From the NCBI GenBank assembly GCA_964436865.1, contig CAYTFK010000264.1:1-10065 (forward strand): 10,065 nt of DNA, given 5' to 3'. Under the pieces are notes generated by a model. The model saw only the letters and a list, made by a program, of their open reading frames with translations, searched no databases and had not been told where the DNA came from. The position numbers and the translations under genes were made by a program. The DNA is from JAXGPP01 sp964436865 (GTDB lineage Bacteria > Planctomycetota > Planctomycetia > Pirellulales > Thermoguttaceae). How positions within the stretch are numbered: the first letter of the stretch is position 1; every line of letters begins with the position of its first letter. Shown piece after piece: positions 1 through 6,415 of this stretch.

Positions 1-1224
1 CAGCCCTTGCTCTATCAGGTGGCCACCGGAGGGCTGTCGGCCGGCAATATCGCTACGCCGCTGCGGACGATCCTCGACCGCCAGCGGAACGCACGGGTGA
101 TGCTCGCCGAGGTCTGCGACTTCGATCTCGCCCGTCGGCAGGTGATTCTTACCGACGGCCGCCTCGGCTACGATTCGCTCATCGTCGCCGGCGGATCGGA
201 GACCTCCTATTTCGGCCGCGATGACTGGGCCGGTTTCGCTCCGGGGTTGAAGAGCATCGAAGATGCCACCGACATCCGGCGGCGGATCTTCCTTGCCTTC
301 GAGGCCGCCGAACGCGAAACCGTTCCCGAGCGCGTCGCCCAGTGGTTGACGTTCGTCGTGGTCGGCGGCGGGCCGACGGGCGTCGAATTGGCCGGCGCGC
401 TGGCAGAGATCGCCCGGCACACGCTCCGCCACGAATTCCGCGCCATCGATCCCGGCCAGGCGAAGATCCTGCTCCTCGAGGGGACCGACCGCATCCTCCC
501 CGCCTATCCACCCGAACTCTCCGCCCGGGCCCACCGGCAGTTGGAAGGGCTCGGAGTGGTTGTCCGCACGCAAACACTGATGACGGAAATCGGGTCCGAC
601 ACGCTCGTGCTCCGCCGGGGCGGCCAGTCCGAGGAACTTCGCTGCCGCACCGTGATCTGGGCCGCCGGCGTGAAGGCCTCACCCCTGGGCGCGGTGCTCG
701 CGCGGGCTGCCGGCGTGGTCACCGATCGGCCCGGACGCGTGCCGGTCGCCCCCGACCTGACCCTGCCCGGCTACCCGGAAGTCTTCGTCATCGGCGACCT
801 CGCCAACTTCAGCCACCAGGACGAGGGCCGGCCGCTTCCCGGCGTGGCCCCCGTCGCCATGCAGCAGGGCCGCTATGCCGCCCGGCTCATCAAGCGGCGG
901 CTCAACGGCCAGTCGCTGCCCCCCTTCCGCTATCGCGACCGCGGCACCATGGCCACCGTCGGCCGCAACCGGGCCGTGGCGATGGTCAAAGGGTGGAAGT
1001 TTTCGGGTTACTTCGCCTGGCTGCTTTGGCTGTTCGTCCACTTGATGTACATTGTCGAATTCCAGAACCGGCTGCTGGTGGCCATGCAATGGGCGTGGAA
1101 CTATTTCACCTGGAACCGGGGCGCCCGGCTGATCACCGGCGAGAACCCCTTGCCGCTGGTCACGCTCGAGCCGACCGAGCGCGCGGCCAGCCGCGACGAT
1201 CCGGCGCCGTCCACGCCCGTTTAG
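1..1224 (+). CDS. ndh: Type II NADH:quinone oxidoreductase (NDH-2), 5'-truncated by the window edge
   Basis: This enzyme transfers electrons from NADH through FAD to membrane quinone without pumping protons, at the inner face of the cytoplasmic membrane. The reading frame is open from base 1 (Gln-Pro-Leu-Leu-Tyr-Gln-Val-Ala), which matches the conserved QPLLYQVATGGL block found near the N-terminus of the family. The first FAD-binding glycine motif and the true start therefore lie left of the window. The second Rossmann motif VVVGGGPTGVELAG is encoded at about 355-396. Further on are the WAAGVKASPLG segment, the FAD-contacting VFVIGDLANF (about 781-810) and the PGVAPVAMQQGRYAA block. The C-terminal part (about 1003-1125) is rich in aromatic and hydrophobic residues (FAWLLWLFVHLMYIVEF), as expected for the membrane-association region. 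The last residues are Pro/Glu/Arg-rich and look dispensable. The family assignment is firm; the symbol is by family only. Confidence 0.93.
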   Translation, partial: QPLLYQVATGGLSAGNIATPLRTILDRQRNARVMLAEVCDFDLARRQVILTDGRLGYDSLIVAGGSETSYFGRDDWAGFAPGLKSIEDATDIRRRIFLAFEAAERETVPERVAQWLTFVVVGGGPTGVELAGALAEIARHTLRHEFRAIDPGQAKILLLEGTDRILPAYPPELSARAHRQLEGLGVVVRTQTLMTEIGSDTLVLRRGGQSEELRCRTVIWAAGVKASPLGAVLARAAGVVTDRPGRVPVAPDLTLPGYPEVFVIGDLANFSHQDEGRPLPGVAPVAMQQGRYAARLIKRRLNGQSLPPFRYRDRGTMATVGRNRAVAMVKGWKFSGYFAWLLWLFVHLMYIVEFQNRLLVAMQWAWNYFTWNRGARLITGENPLPLVTLEPTERAASRDDPAPSTPV

Positions 1225-1245
1225 CCTGAACGATCGGACAGCGCG

Positions 1246-1264
1246 CCGGGTGCAAGCCCGGTTT
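1246..1264 (+). terminator. Weak hairpin after the NDH-2 gene
   Basis: A 5-bp GC stem (ccggg at 1246-1250, cccgg at 1257-1261) closes a 6-nt loop and is followed by only three T. It lies 22 nt after the stop codon. It may attenuate transcription into the next gene, but it is too short to call a confident intrinsic terminator. The rest of the 127-nt gap to lpdA is AT-richer than the coding DNA. I see no convincing -35/-10 pair there; a TTGCGT at 1285-1290 has no good partner. Confidence 0.25.
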
Positions 1265-1351
1265 GAGCGGAAAGAGCCATGGCGTTGCGTAATCAACCGG
1301 GATAACAATAACAACCATCTCTCACGATACCCACACAATACGGATTCACTC

Positions 1352-2770
1352 ATGGACACGCAGTTAGTGGTGTTGGGCGGCGGCCCCGGCGGATACGCGG
1401 CCGCTTTTCTTGCGGCGGACTTGGGAATGCAGGTTACGCTCGTCGATCGCGAAGCGCGGCTCGGCGGCGTCTGTCTGCTCCGCGGCTGCATTCCCTCGAA
1501 GGCCCTGCTCCACGTCGCTAAGGCGATCAACGAGGCGCAGCACCTTGCCGACTGGGGCGTCTCCTTCGGCAAGCCCAAGATCGACATCGACGCCGTCCGC
1601 GCCCGCAAAGACAAGGTCATCGCCACGCTCACCGGCGGGCTCAAGCAGTTGGCCCAGAAGCGCAGCATCCGCGTCGTCCGCGCGCTGGCGACGTTCGAAA
1701 ACTCGCAGACCCTCGCGCTCGCGCCGGTCGGCGACCAGCCGCTGGAAGATGATCGCGTCCGCTACCAGCACTGCATCCTCGCCAGCGGCTCCCGCGCGGC
1801 GACCATTCCCGCCCTGGCGCTCGACAGCCCCCGCGTGCTGAACTCGCGCACCGGCTTGGAACTCCCCGATATTCCCGAGTCGCTGCTCATCATCGGCGGC
1901 GGCTATATCGGCCTGGAAATGGGAACCGTCTACGCCGCCCTGGGAAGCCGCGTGTCGGTGGTCGAAGTCACCGACGGCCTCCTCCCCGGCGCCGATCGCG
2001 ACCTCGTCAAGCCGCTCCACAAGCGGCTGGAAAAGGAGTTCGACGGCATCTTCCTCAAGAGCAAGGTCGTGGCCCTCAAGGACAAGTCTTCGTCCGTCGA
2101 AGTGACCTTCGAGGGGGACGTCGAAAAGAAGGTGCAGAAGTTCAGCCGCGTGCTGGTAGCCGTCGGCCGCCGCCCCAATAGCGACAATCTCGGCCTGGAG
2201 AAGACAAAGGTCCAGGTCGAAAAGAACTTCGTCGTCGTCGACAAGCAGCAGCGCACCGCCGACCCCAACATACTCGCCATCGGCGACGTAGTCGGCCAGC
2301 CGATGCTGGCTCACAAGGCGGCCCACGAAGGCAAGGTCGCCGTCGAGTTCCTCGCCGGGCACTCCGTCGAGTTCGCGCCCCGGGCCATTCCCGCCGTGGT
2401 GTTCACCGATCCCGAGATCGCCTGGGCCGGCGTCATGGAGGAAGACGCTAAGAAGACCGGCCGCGAGATCGAAACCGCCGTCTTCCCCTGGGCCGCCAGC
2501 GGTCGCGCCATCGCTGTCGGCCGGACCGAGGGACTCACCAAGTGGATCATCGACCGCAAGACCGAACGGGTGATCGGCTGCGGCATCGTCGGCGCCGGAG
2601 CCGGAGATCTCGTGAGCGAAGCCGTCCTGGCGATCGAAATGGGCGCCTCGCTCCGCGATCTCACCGACACGATCCATCCGCACCCCACGCTCAGCGAAAC
2701 CCTCGCCGGCGCCGCCGAAGTCTTCTACGGCACCGCCACCGACATCTACCGCCCCCGCCGCAGCAAGTAG
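1352..2770 (+). CDS. lpdA: Dihydrolipoyl dehydrogenase (E3 of 2-oxoacid dehydrogenase complexes)
   Basis: This flavoprotein disulfide reductase reoxidises dihydrolipoamide on the E2 subunits of pyruvate and 2-oxoglutarate dehydrogenase (and glycine cleavage), producing NADH in the cytoplasm. The start chosen is ATG 1352, because the protein then begins directly with the FAD-binding strand (VVLGGGPGGYAAA, residues 6-18). The longer frame from GTG 1250 adds 34 residues of non-conserved sequence. No Shine-Dalgarno site is seen. The product is 472 aa, normal for the family. The redox disulfide is Cys41-Cys46 in GGVCLLRGCIPSKAL. The NAD-binding motif IIGGGYIGLEMG covers about 180-191, and the second FAD motif AIGDVVGQPMLAHKA starts at about 309. 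The C-terminal catalytic dyad in HPHPTLSE is His444/Glu449. All catalytic residues are intact. No E1/E2 genes are adjacent; the upstream neighbour is NDH-2. A symbol of lpd would fit equally well. Confidence 0.95.
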   Translation: MDTQLVVLGGGPGGYAAAFLAADLGMQVTLVDREARLGGVCLLRGCIPSKALLHVAKAINEAQHLADWGVSFGKPKIDIDAVRARKDKVIATLTGGLKQLAQKRSIRVVRALATFENSQTLALAPVGDQPLEDDRVRYQHCILASGSRAATIPALALDSPRVLNSRTGLELPDIPESLLIIGGGYIGLEMGTVYAALGSRVSVVEVTDGLLPGADRDLVKPLHKRLEKEFDGIFLKSKVVALKDKSSSVEVTFEGDVEKKVQKFSRVLVAVGRRPNSDNLGLEKTKVQVEKNFVVVDKQQRTADPNILAIGDVVGQPMLAHKAAHEGKVAVEFLAGHSVEFAPRAIPAVVFTDPEIAWAGVMEEDAKKTGREIETAVFPWAASGRAIAVGRTEGLTKWIIDRKTERVIGCGIVGAGAGDLVSEAVLAIEMGASLRDLTDTIHPHPTLSETLAGAAEVFYGTATDIYRPRRSK

Positions 2771-2868
2771 CCAATGACCAGGCGCCAATGACCAACGCTT
2801 CCCCTTCCCGAACATTGGTCATTGGTCATTGGTCATTGGTCATTGGTCATTGGTCATTGGTCATTGGC
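2771..2868 (+). repeat. Heptanucleotide tandem array (ATTGGTC) with inverted copies
   Basis: Seven perfect copies of ATTGGTC run head to tail from 2814 to 2862, followed by a partial attggc to 2868. Just upstream, immediately after the lpdA stop, two copies of the reverse complement (CCAATGACCA at 2771-2780 and 2785-2794) face the array. A transcript could therefore fold the leading copies back onto the array. The array starts 43 nt after a conserved gene and has no coding value, although its 7-nt period opens all three frames. It may continue beyond the scaffold gap, where two more units are present. Confidence 0.9.
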
Positions 2869-2906
2869 ACTTCTGCTCCCGCGCCCCTTTATCTCGCCCG
2901 CCGCGT

Positions 2907-3006
2907 NNNNNNNNNNNNNNNNNNNNNNNNNNNNNNNNNNNNNNNNNNNNNNNNNNNNNNNNNNNNNNNNNNNNNNNNNNNNNNNNNNNNNNNNNNNNNN
3001 NNNNNN
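2907..3006. other. Assembly gap of 100 N flanked by a 55-bp identical sequence
   Basis: Exactly 100 undetermined bases. The 55 bases before the gap (2852-2906) are identical to the 55 bases after it (3007-3061). The round 100 is a conventional placeholder rather than a measured length. Reading frames drawn across it are meaningless. Confidence 0.95.
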
Positions 3007-3087
3007 GGTCATTGGTCATTGGCACTTCTGCTCCCGCGCCCCTTTATCTCGCCCGCCGCGTGTGCTACCGTAGCGGCTTGTCGGGAA

Positions 3088-3115
3088 AAGGCCGCGTCAT
3101 CGACTGCGCGGCCTT
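3088..3115 (+). other. Stem-loop in the leader of the VCBS gene
   Basis: A perfect 9-bp stem (aaggccgcg at 3088-3096, cgcggcctt at 3107-3115) closes a 10-nt loop. It ends 31 nt before the start codon and 17 nt before the Shine-Dalgarno site. No T-run follows, so it is not a standard intrinsic terminator. It could stabilise or modulate the 5' end of the mRNA. The function is unknown. Confidence 0.45.
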
Positions 3116-3132
3116 GTCGATGCACATCCAAA

Positions 3133-3137
3133 AGGAG
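3133..3137 (+). promoter_or_regulatory. Ribosome binding site AGGAG of the VCBS gene
   Basis: AGGAG lies 9 nt before ATG 3147. It fixes the start and excludes the frame that reads backwards through the scaffold gap. It is worth noting because most genes in this window have weak or no such site. Confidence 0.8.
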
Positions 3138-3146
3138 TCCAACTCA

Positions 3147-4325
3147 ATGTCTCGCTCGATTCGCGTTGCGGTGTGCCTGGCCGCCGCGCTCGGCGCCTCG
3201 GCCGGGCTCGCGGCAGCCGGCGAAGTGACCTTCTCGCCCAAGCTGCTCATGGTCAGCCCCAACGAGGGCTGCGCCGTGGCCGACGTGAATAACGACGGCA
3301 AGCTCGACGTCATCGCCGGCACCCACTGGTTCGCCGCTCCCGATTACGTCCCCCGCCCCTTGCGTGAAATCGGCGAGTTCGGCGGCGACTTCCTCAAGAA
3401 CAACGGCGATCACGCGCTCGACGTCGACGCCGACGGTTGGATCGACGTCGTGGCCGGCGGCTGGATGGAGCCCGAGGTCTTCTGGTTCAAGAATCCCGGT
3501 GCTGTGGGACTCGAGAAAGGGCTCAAGTGGGAACCCCGGCTGTTGAACGTCGGCCGCGGCCAGAATGAAGCCTACGACCTCCGCGACCTCGACGGCGACG
3601 GCAAACCGGAGTGGTTTGTCAGTTCGTGGGACAAGAAGGCGCCGCTTCTATGCTGGAAATTCGTGACCGACGCCGAGGGAAAGCCGGCCCTCAAGGAAAT
3701 TCTCCTCGGCGATCAGGGGAGCGGCCACGGCTACGCCTTCGGCGACATCAACGGCGACGGCCGCGAAGACATCCTCACCGAGACCGGCTGGTACGAGCGC
3801 CCCGCAGGCGACCCCTTCGCAACCCTCTGGAAGTTCCATCCCGAAACGGCCCTGCCGCACCCGAGTTGCCCCTGCCTCATCGTCGACCTCACGGGCGACG
3901 GCCGCAACGACATCATCTGGGGCAAGGCCCACGACTATGGGCTCTACTGGTGGGAGCAGGGCGAGCCGAAGGCCGACGGCACGACCACCTGGACCGAACA
4001 CCTCATCGACGACACCTGGTCGCAGGTGCACTGCCTCGTCTGGGCCGACCTCGACGGCGATGGCAAGTCGGAAGTGATCACGGGCAAGCGCGTGCGGGCG
4101 CACACCACGGGTGATCCGGGCGTGGAAGACCCCGCCTGCCTCTACTACTACACCTGGGACGCCGCCGCGCGAAAGTTCACCCGGCACGACGTCGCCCCGA
4201 CCGGCAGCGGTGTCGGCACGGGTATGCAGATCCGCGTCGCCGACCTCAACGCCGACGGCCGCCTCGACATCGCCGTCCCCGGCAAGACCGGCACCTGGGT
4301 CCTCCTCAACGAAGGCCCCAAGTAG
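3147..4325 (+). CDS. Exported FG-GAP/VCBS repeat protein
   Basis: The protein has 392 aa from ATG 3147. The start is supported by a good ribosome site (AGGAG at 3133-3137, 9-nt spacer) and by an N-terminal signal peptide: basic Ser-Arg-Ser-Ile-Arg, a hydrophobic core, and probable cleavage after the Ala-Ala-Ala around residue 24. The mature part is built from seven Asp-rich calcium-loop repeats of the FG-GAP/VCBS type. They are seen at residues 46-54 (DVNNDGKLD), 92-100, 147-155, 200-208, 247-255, 301-309 and 366-374 (DLNADGRLD), each followed by a beta-strand such as DVIAGTHWF. Seven repeats would fit one seven-bladed integrin-alpha-like propeller. Proteins of this type are periplasmic or secreted and are very abundant in planctomycetes. 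No catalytic domain is visible, and the ligand is unknown. The gene stands alone and ends in a strong terminator. Confidence 0.9.
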   Translation: MSRSIRVAVCLAAALGASAGLAAAGEVTFSPKLLMVSPNEGCAVADVNNDGKLDVIAGTHWFAAPDYVPRPLREIGEFGGDFLKNNGDHALDVDADGWIDVVAGGWMEPEVFWFKNPGAVGLEKGLKWEPRLLNVGRGQNEAYDLRDLDGDGKPEWFVSSWDKKAPLLCWKFVTDAEGKPALKEILLGDQGSGHGYAFGDINGDGREDILTETGWYERPAGDPFATLWKFHPETALPHPSCPCLIVDLTGDGRNDIIWGKAHDYGLYWWEQGEPKADGTTTWTEHLIDDTWSQVHCLVWADLDGDGKSEVITGKRVRAHTTGDPGVEDPACLYYYTWDAAARKFTRHDVAPTGSGVGTGMQIRVADLNADGRLDIAVPGKTGTWVLLNEGPK

Positions 4326-4345
4326 CCGCCAGCCACCCCGCCCAA

Positions 4346-4374
4346 CGTAGGACGGATTCCTAATCCGTCTTTGA
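4346..4374. repeat. 29-nt palindromic repeat, copy 1
   Basis: An 8-bp perfect stem (gacggatt at 4351-4358, aatccgtc at 4362-4369) closes the loop cct. It is embedded in a conserved frame beginning cgtag and ending tttga. It matches copy 2 (4482-4510) at all positions except the loop. It lies 20 nt after the VCBS stop, in the convergent gap. REP-like palindromes of this kind are scattered through planctomycete genomes. Confidence 0.8.
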
Positions 4375-4402
4375 AGCCGCGCCCCGCCGCGGTCGCTCGC
4401 CC

Positions 4403-4439
4403 AAAGAAGGCCCGCAGTCCCCTGCGGGCCTTCTTCTTT
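4403..4439 (+). terminator. Strong intrinsic terminator, probably bidirectional
   Basis: A perfect 14-bp stem (aagaaggcccgcag at 4404-4417, ctgcgggccttctt at 4422-4435) has a 4-nt loop and is followed by cttt. The leading aaa at 4403-4405 gives a short T-run on the - strand as well. It lies between the + strand VCBS gene and the - strand gene ending at 4622, so it can stop transcription from both sides. Confidence 0.85.
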
Positions 4440-4481
4440 CATCGCGCCCCGCTCTCCGACTGCGCCGCCGCCATCCCTCCT

Positions 4482-4510
4482 CGTAGGACGGATTTTCAAT
4501 CCGTCTTTGA
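4482..4510. repeat. 29-nt palindromic repeat, copy 2
   Basis: Same outer sequence and same 8-bp stem as copy 1 (gacggatt at 4487-4494, aatccgtc at 4498-4505), but the loop is ttc instead of cct. The two copies stand 136 nt apart in the same orientation, either side of the terminator. The remaining 111 nt to the end of the next gene (4511-4621) hold only pyrimidine-rich sequence, and I see no feature in them. Confidence 0.8.
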
Positions 4511-4621
4511 TCTACTTACGCCGCGCCCCCGCCCAAAGCTCTCCCGCACTCCCTGCGTGCTTCTTCGCCTCCCCGCCGCTCGACACCCCGCCTTCGCCCC
4601 ATTCGCATCCTTCTCGTCAGC

Positions 4622-4861
4622 TCACCACAAAACATCTTCACCCGGCAGGCGGCCGACCACCTCGCGATCCACGCGGCGTTCGATCTCCCGCCTCATTTCC
4701 CGGCGCAATCGAATCCGCTCCACGAAGCCCGCAGCACTCAACCGGGCGGAGTACTCCGCCGTTACGGCGGCCTCGATCTCCGGATAGACCTCCGCCCGCA
4801 CCGCCTTGGCCATCCGCTCCGCCCCGTCATGCACGAAGTGTGATTGTCTGGATGAAGACAT
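4622..4861 (-). CDS. Small charged helical protein, unknown function
   Basis: I do not recognise this gene. From ATG 4861 it encodes 79 aa. That start has a GGAG site with a 6-nt spacer. An alternative GTG at 4891 would give 89 aa and overlap the upstream stop as GTGA, which is also plausible. The N-terminal part contains SHFVHDGAERMAKAVRAEV. The rest is a long charged helix dense in Arg and Glu (VERIRLRREMRREIERRVDREV) and ends in Gly-Glu-Asp-Val-Leu-Trp. There is no signal peptide or membrane segment. It is the last gene of the leftward cluster, 26 nt after the two-helix membrane protein, and is probably cotranscribed with it. The amphipathic, basic helix could lie on a membrane or bind a partner; this is inference only. 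Confidence 0.6.
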   Translation of the reverse strand: MSSSRQSHFVHDGAERMAKAVRAEVYPEIEAAVTAEYSARLSAAGFVERIRLRREMRREIERRVDREVVGRLPGEDVLW

Positions 4862-4887
4862 CGCAGTCTCCGCTGTTTGGCCAACGC

Positions 4888-5595
4888 TCACCGCGTTGCC
4901 GCGCGCGGTGTTTGCCGCGCATCCGCCATCGCCAGGATCTGTTCAAACAGGGCGCGGGCCGGTTCGTTGGTCCGGTACTGCATCGCCAGGCGGGCGCACA
5001 GCGCGGCCTGGGCCAGATCGCCCCGGGCCGACGCCTTGTGGGCCGCCTCGATCAGGTTTGACGTCCCCTCTTGCTGGCACAACGTGGCGCCCGCTTCCTG
5101 CGCGATGTCCTGGGGCCAGTAGAGCGGGTCAGACGAACCCAGGTCGTGCGGCCCGATGGCGTTCTTGACCCGCTCGTCGGCATTGTCCATGACCAGCCAT
5201 GCAATCTTGCACGCCACCCCGACGATGAACATCACGACGAATACGGTGAGAAATGTCGCATCGGTCGCCGTGAACGGCCGCTCCATCGTCGCCGTGGCAA
5301 GACCGGCGATGGCCCCCATCAACGCTCCGAAGAGCGAGAGCATGTTGCCCCAACCGTTGAGAAACCCTTTGAGAATCAGCCGCGGTGCCGGGCGGAGCGC
5401 GACGCGCTGGTACTGCTCGCCCATGCTCCCGCGGTCGGCCCAGATGGCGAGCACGTGGACGACCCGGTACGGCACAAGCGGGCAATACGCCGCCGTCACC
5501 GCCTCCAAGGCGTCGAATTGAACGCACCCGTTGACGGTCCGCTTCCGGGAAAGGCGGACCAGCCCGGTACCGAATCCATTGGCAGAGAACGGCAT
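4888..5595 (-). CDS. Two-helix membrane protein, unknown function
   Basis: The product is 235 aa from ATG 5595, which has a GGAGG site with an 11-nt spacer. A GTG at 5628 would add 11 residues. The N-terminus MPFSANGFGTGL followed by the segment YCPLVPYRVVHVL recalls a loose family of bacterial membrane proteins that begin with an NGxGT motif and a proline-rich 'PLxP' turn; I recall this only at the level of pattern. Two hydrophobic helices follow, at about residues 83-103 (GNMLSLFGALMGAIAGLATA) and 113-136 (FLTVFVVMFIVGVACKIAWLVM), with a short Thr-rich link. The C-terminal 100 residues are soluble and helical, with an Ala-rich stretch (AAHKASARGDLAQAALCARLA) that resembles a single TPR-like helical pair. 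Function is unknown. It is followed closely by the short charged helical gene. Confidence 0.75.
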   Translation of the reverse strand: MPFSANGFGTGLVRLSRKRTVNGCVQFDALEAVTAAYCPLVPYRVVHVLAIWADRGSMGEQYQRVALRPAPRLILKGFLNGWGNMLSLFGALMGAIAGLATATMERPFTATDATFLTVFVVMFIVGVACKIAWLVMDNADERVKNAIGPHDLGSSDPLYWPQDIAQEAGATLCQQEGTSNLIEAAHKASARGDLAQAALCARLAMQYRTNEPARALFEQILAMADARQTPRAATR

Positions 5596-5720
5596 GGCGC
5601 GTGCGACCTCCAGGCGGTAAGTAGACACCGGTGCGTCTGTCCCCTCAATCTAATCCACCGCGCCAGATGATGGTAATCTCCCCGGCGATCCTGCCTGCGG
5701 AACGCCCGTCGTCTGCGCCG

Positions 5721-5798
5721 CACCAGATTGGGTAACGGACGCCACGTTTGGCACCGCAACCGTCCCGCGAAGCGCGTTCAGCGAACGGCGATGTTGGG
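5721..5798 (-). other. Imperfect hairpin after the 204-aa gene, attC-like on one side
   Basis: The 205-nt gap between the 204-aa gene and the next gene carries a folded element directly after the TAA stop. Read on the - strand it starts GCCCAAC, which fits the integron R'' consensus RYYYAAC. Next come ATCGCCG, a central CGCG-ctt-CGCG hairpin (bases 5769-5779) and a partly complementary CGGTTGCGGTG. A complementary GTTRRRY box is not present at the far end, where the sequence reads AAACGTGGC. This is either a decayed recombination site or an unrelated structured 3' end. Confidence 0.3.
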
Positions 5799-5800
5799 CG

Positions 5801-6415
5801 TTACTCCCTGTCTTGCCCTGCCGTGTGATTCTCGTCGCCGATAACCAGAACGGAATAGGACTCCTGCAAATCCCGAAACATCTTCTCCGTGAACGCCTCG
5901 CTGGACGCGGCGATGAAAACTGCTGTTGCCAACGATGACACATACCCAGCCAGATCACCGCGGACCCGGGCAGCCAGTGCTTCATACAGCCGGGCAACAG
6001 CCCTTTGGGGGTAGATGTCGTTCACGCGGAAGTACCAGATCCGCCTCGATTCCTCGATGAGTGCTGTTGAGTCTGAACCCGCCCCCGCGACGACCTTGGC
6101 AGCTTGGATGAGCCGAAGCAGTTCCTCCCATCCCACTGGTGTGGTTTCTTCGATCCAGTTCCTCACCCGCTCTGCCGCCCAATGAAAACCGCTGCCGCGT
6201 CGCGCATCTTCGATCCGCTGAACCATCCTCCGCGGCCAGCGAAGCTCTTCCGATAACGCTTGTTCAACCGCAGGCAGCACAATCGCGACCTTCCCCGCTT
6301 TGCACAACGGTACGGATGGCCGACGCCGATTCCGTGCCAGCGTTCGCGCTACACTGGAGGCGTCCGCGGCATGAATGCTGCGGCTCAGCGGCCAGCCGCT
6401 GTTGTACCATTTCAC
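5801..6415 (-). CDS. Unknown 204-aa protein coupled to the SUKH gene
   Basis: I do not recognise the family. GTG 6415 is preferred as start because it overlaps the upstream stop as GTGA and brings the conserved-looking segment KWYNSGWPLSRSIHAAD to the N-terminus. ATG 6442 would add nine residues. The protein is soluble and rich in Ala, Arg, Trp and Glu. Recognisable blocks are ARTLARNRRRPSVPL, HWAAERVRNWIEETTP, and YFRVNDIYPQRAVARLYEAL, followed by a hydrophobic segment SSLATAVFIAAS and ESYSVLVIG near the C-terminus. It has no signal peptide and no clear transmembrane helix. The 4-nt overlap with the SUKH gene means the two proteins are probably made together and may interact. Nothing in the sequence proves a toxin or effector role. 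Confidence 0.72.
   Translation of the reverse strand: MKWYNSGWPLSRSIHAADASSVARTLARNRRRPSVPLCKAGKVAIVLPAVEQALSEELRWPRRMVQRIEDARRGSGFHWAAERVRNWIEETTPVGWEELLRLIQAAKVVAGAGSDSTALIEESRRIWYFRVNDIYPQRAVARLYEALAARVRGDLAGYVSSLATAVFIAASSEAFTEKMFRDLQESYSVLVIGDENHTAGQDRE

Noticed and set aside
342..1229. 295-codon + frame inside the NDH-2 gene and a 329-codon - frame at 679-1668
   Set aside because: Both are Arg/Pro-rich shadows of NDH-2, which has clear FAD/NAD motifs in its own frame.
1250..1351. GTG 1250 as the lpdA start
   Set aside because: The 34 extra residues are unlike any flavoprotein N-terminus, and the FAD-binding strand begins right after ATG 1352.
1364..2815. 483-codon open frame on the - strand opposite lpdA
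   Set aside because: It is a shadow of the lpdA gene caused by high GC at third codon positions. Its sequence is Asp/Gly/Ala-rich and low in complexity, with no domain, while the + strand frame has all catalytic motifs.
2814..2862. Possible CRISPR or iteron origin
   Set aside because: Units are contiguous 7-mers without spacers. There is no replication gene nearby and no AT-rich unwinding region.
2542..3228. Open frames running through the ATTGGTC array and the N gap, including a 5' extension of the VCBS gene from 2829
   Set aside because: They encode only VIGHWSL-type repeat peptide and unknown bases. The VCBS gene has its own ribosome site and signal peptide at 3147.
3611..4114. 167-codon + frame and 283-codon - frame (3648-4499) within the VCBS gene
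   Set aside because: Both are shadows of the Asp/Gly-rich repeat gene. The Asp-x-Asp-x-Asp-Gly calcium loops are found only in the 3147-4325 frame.
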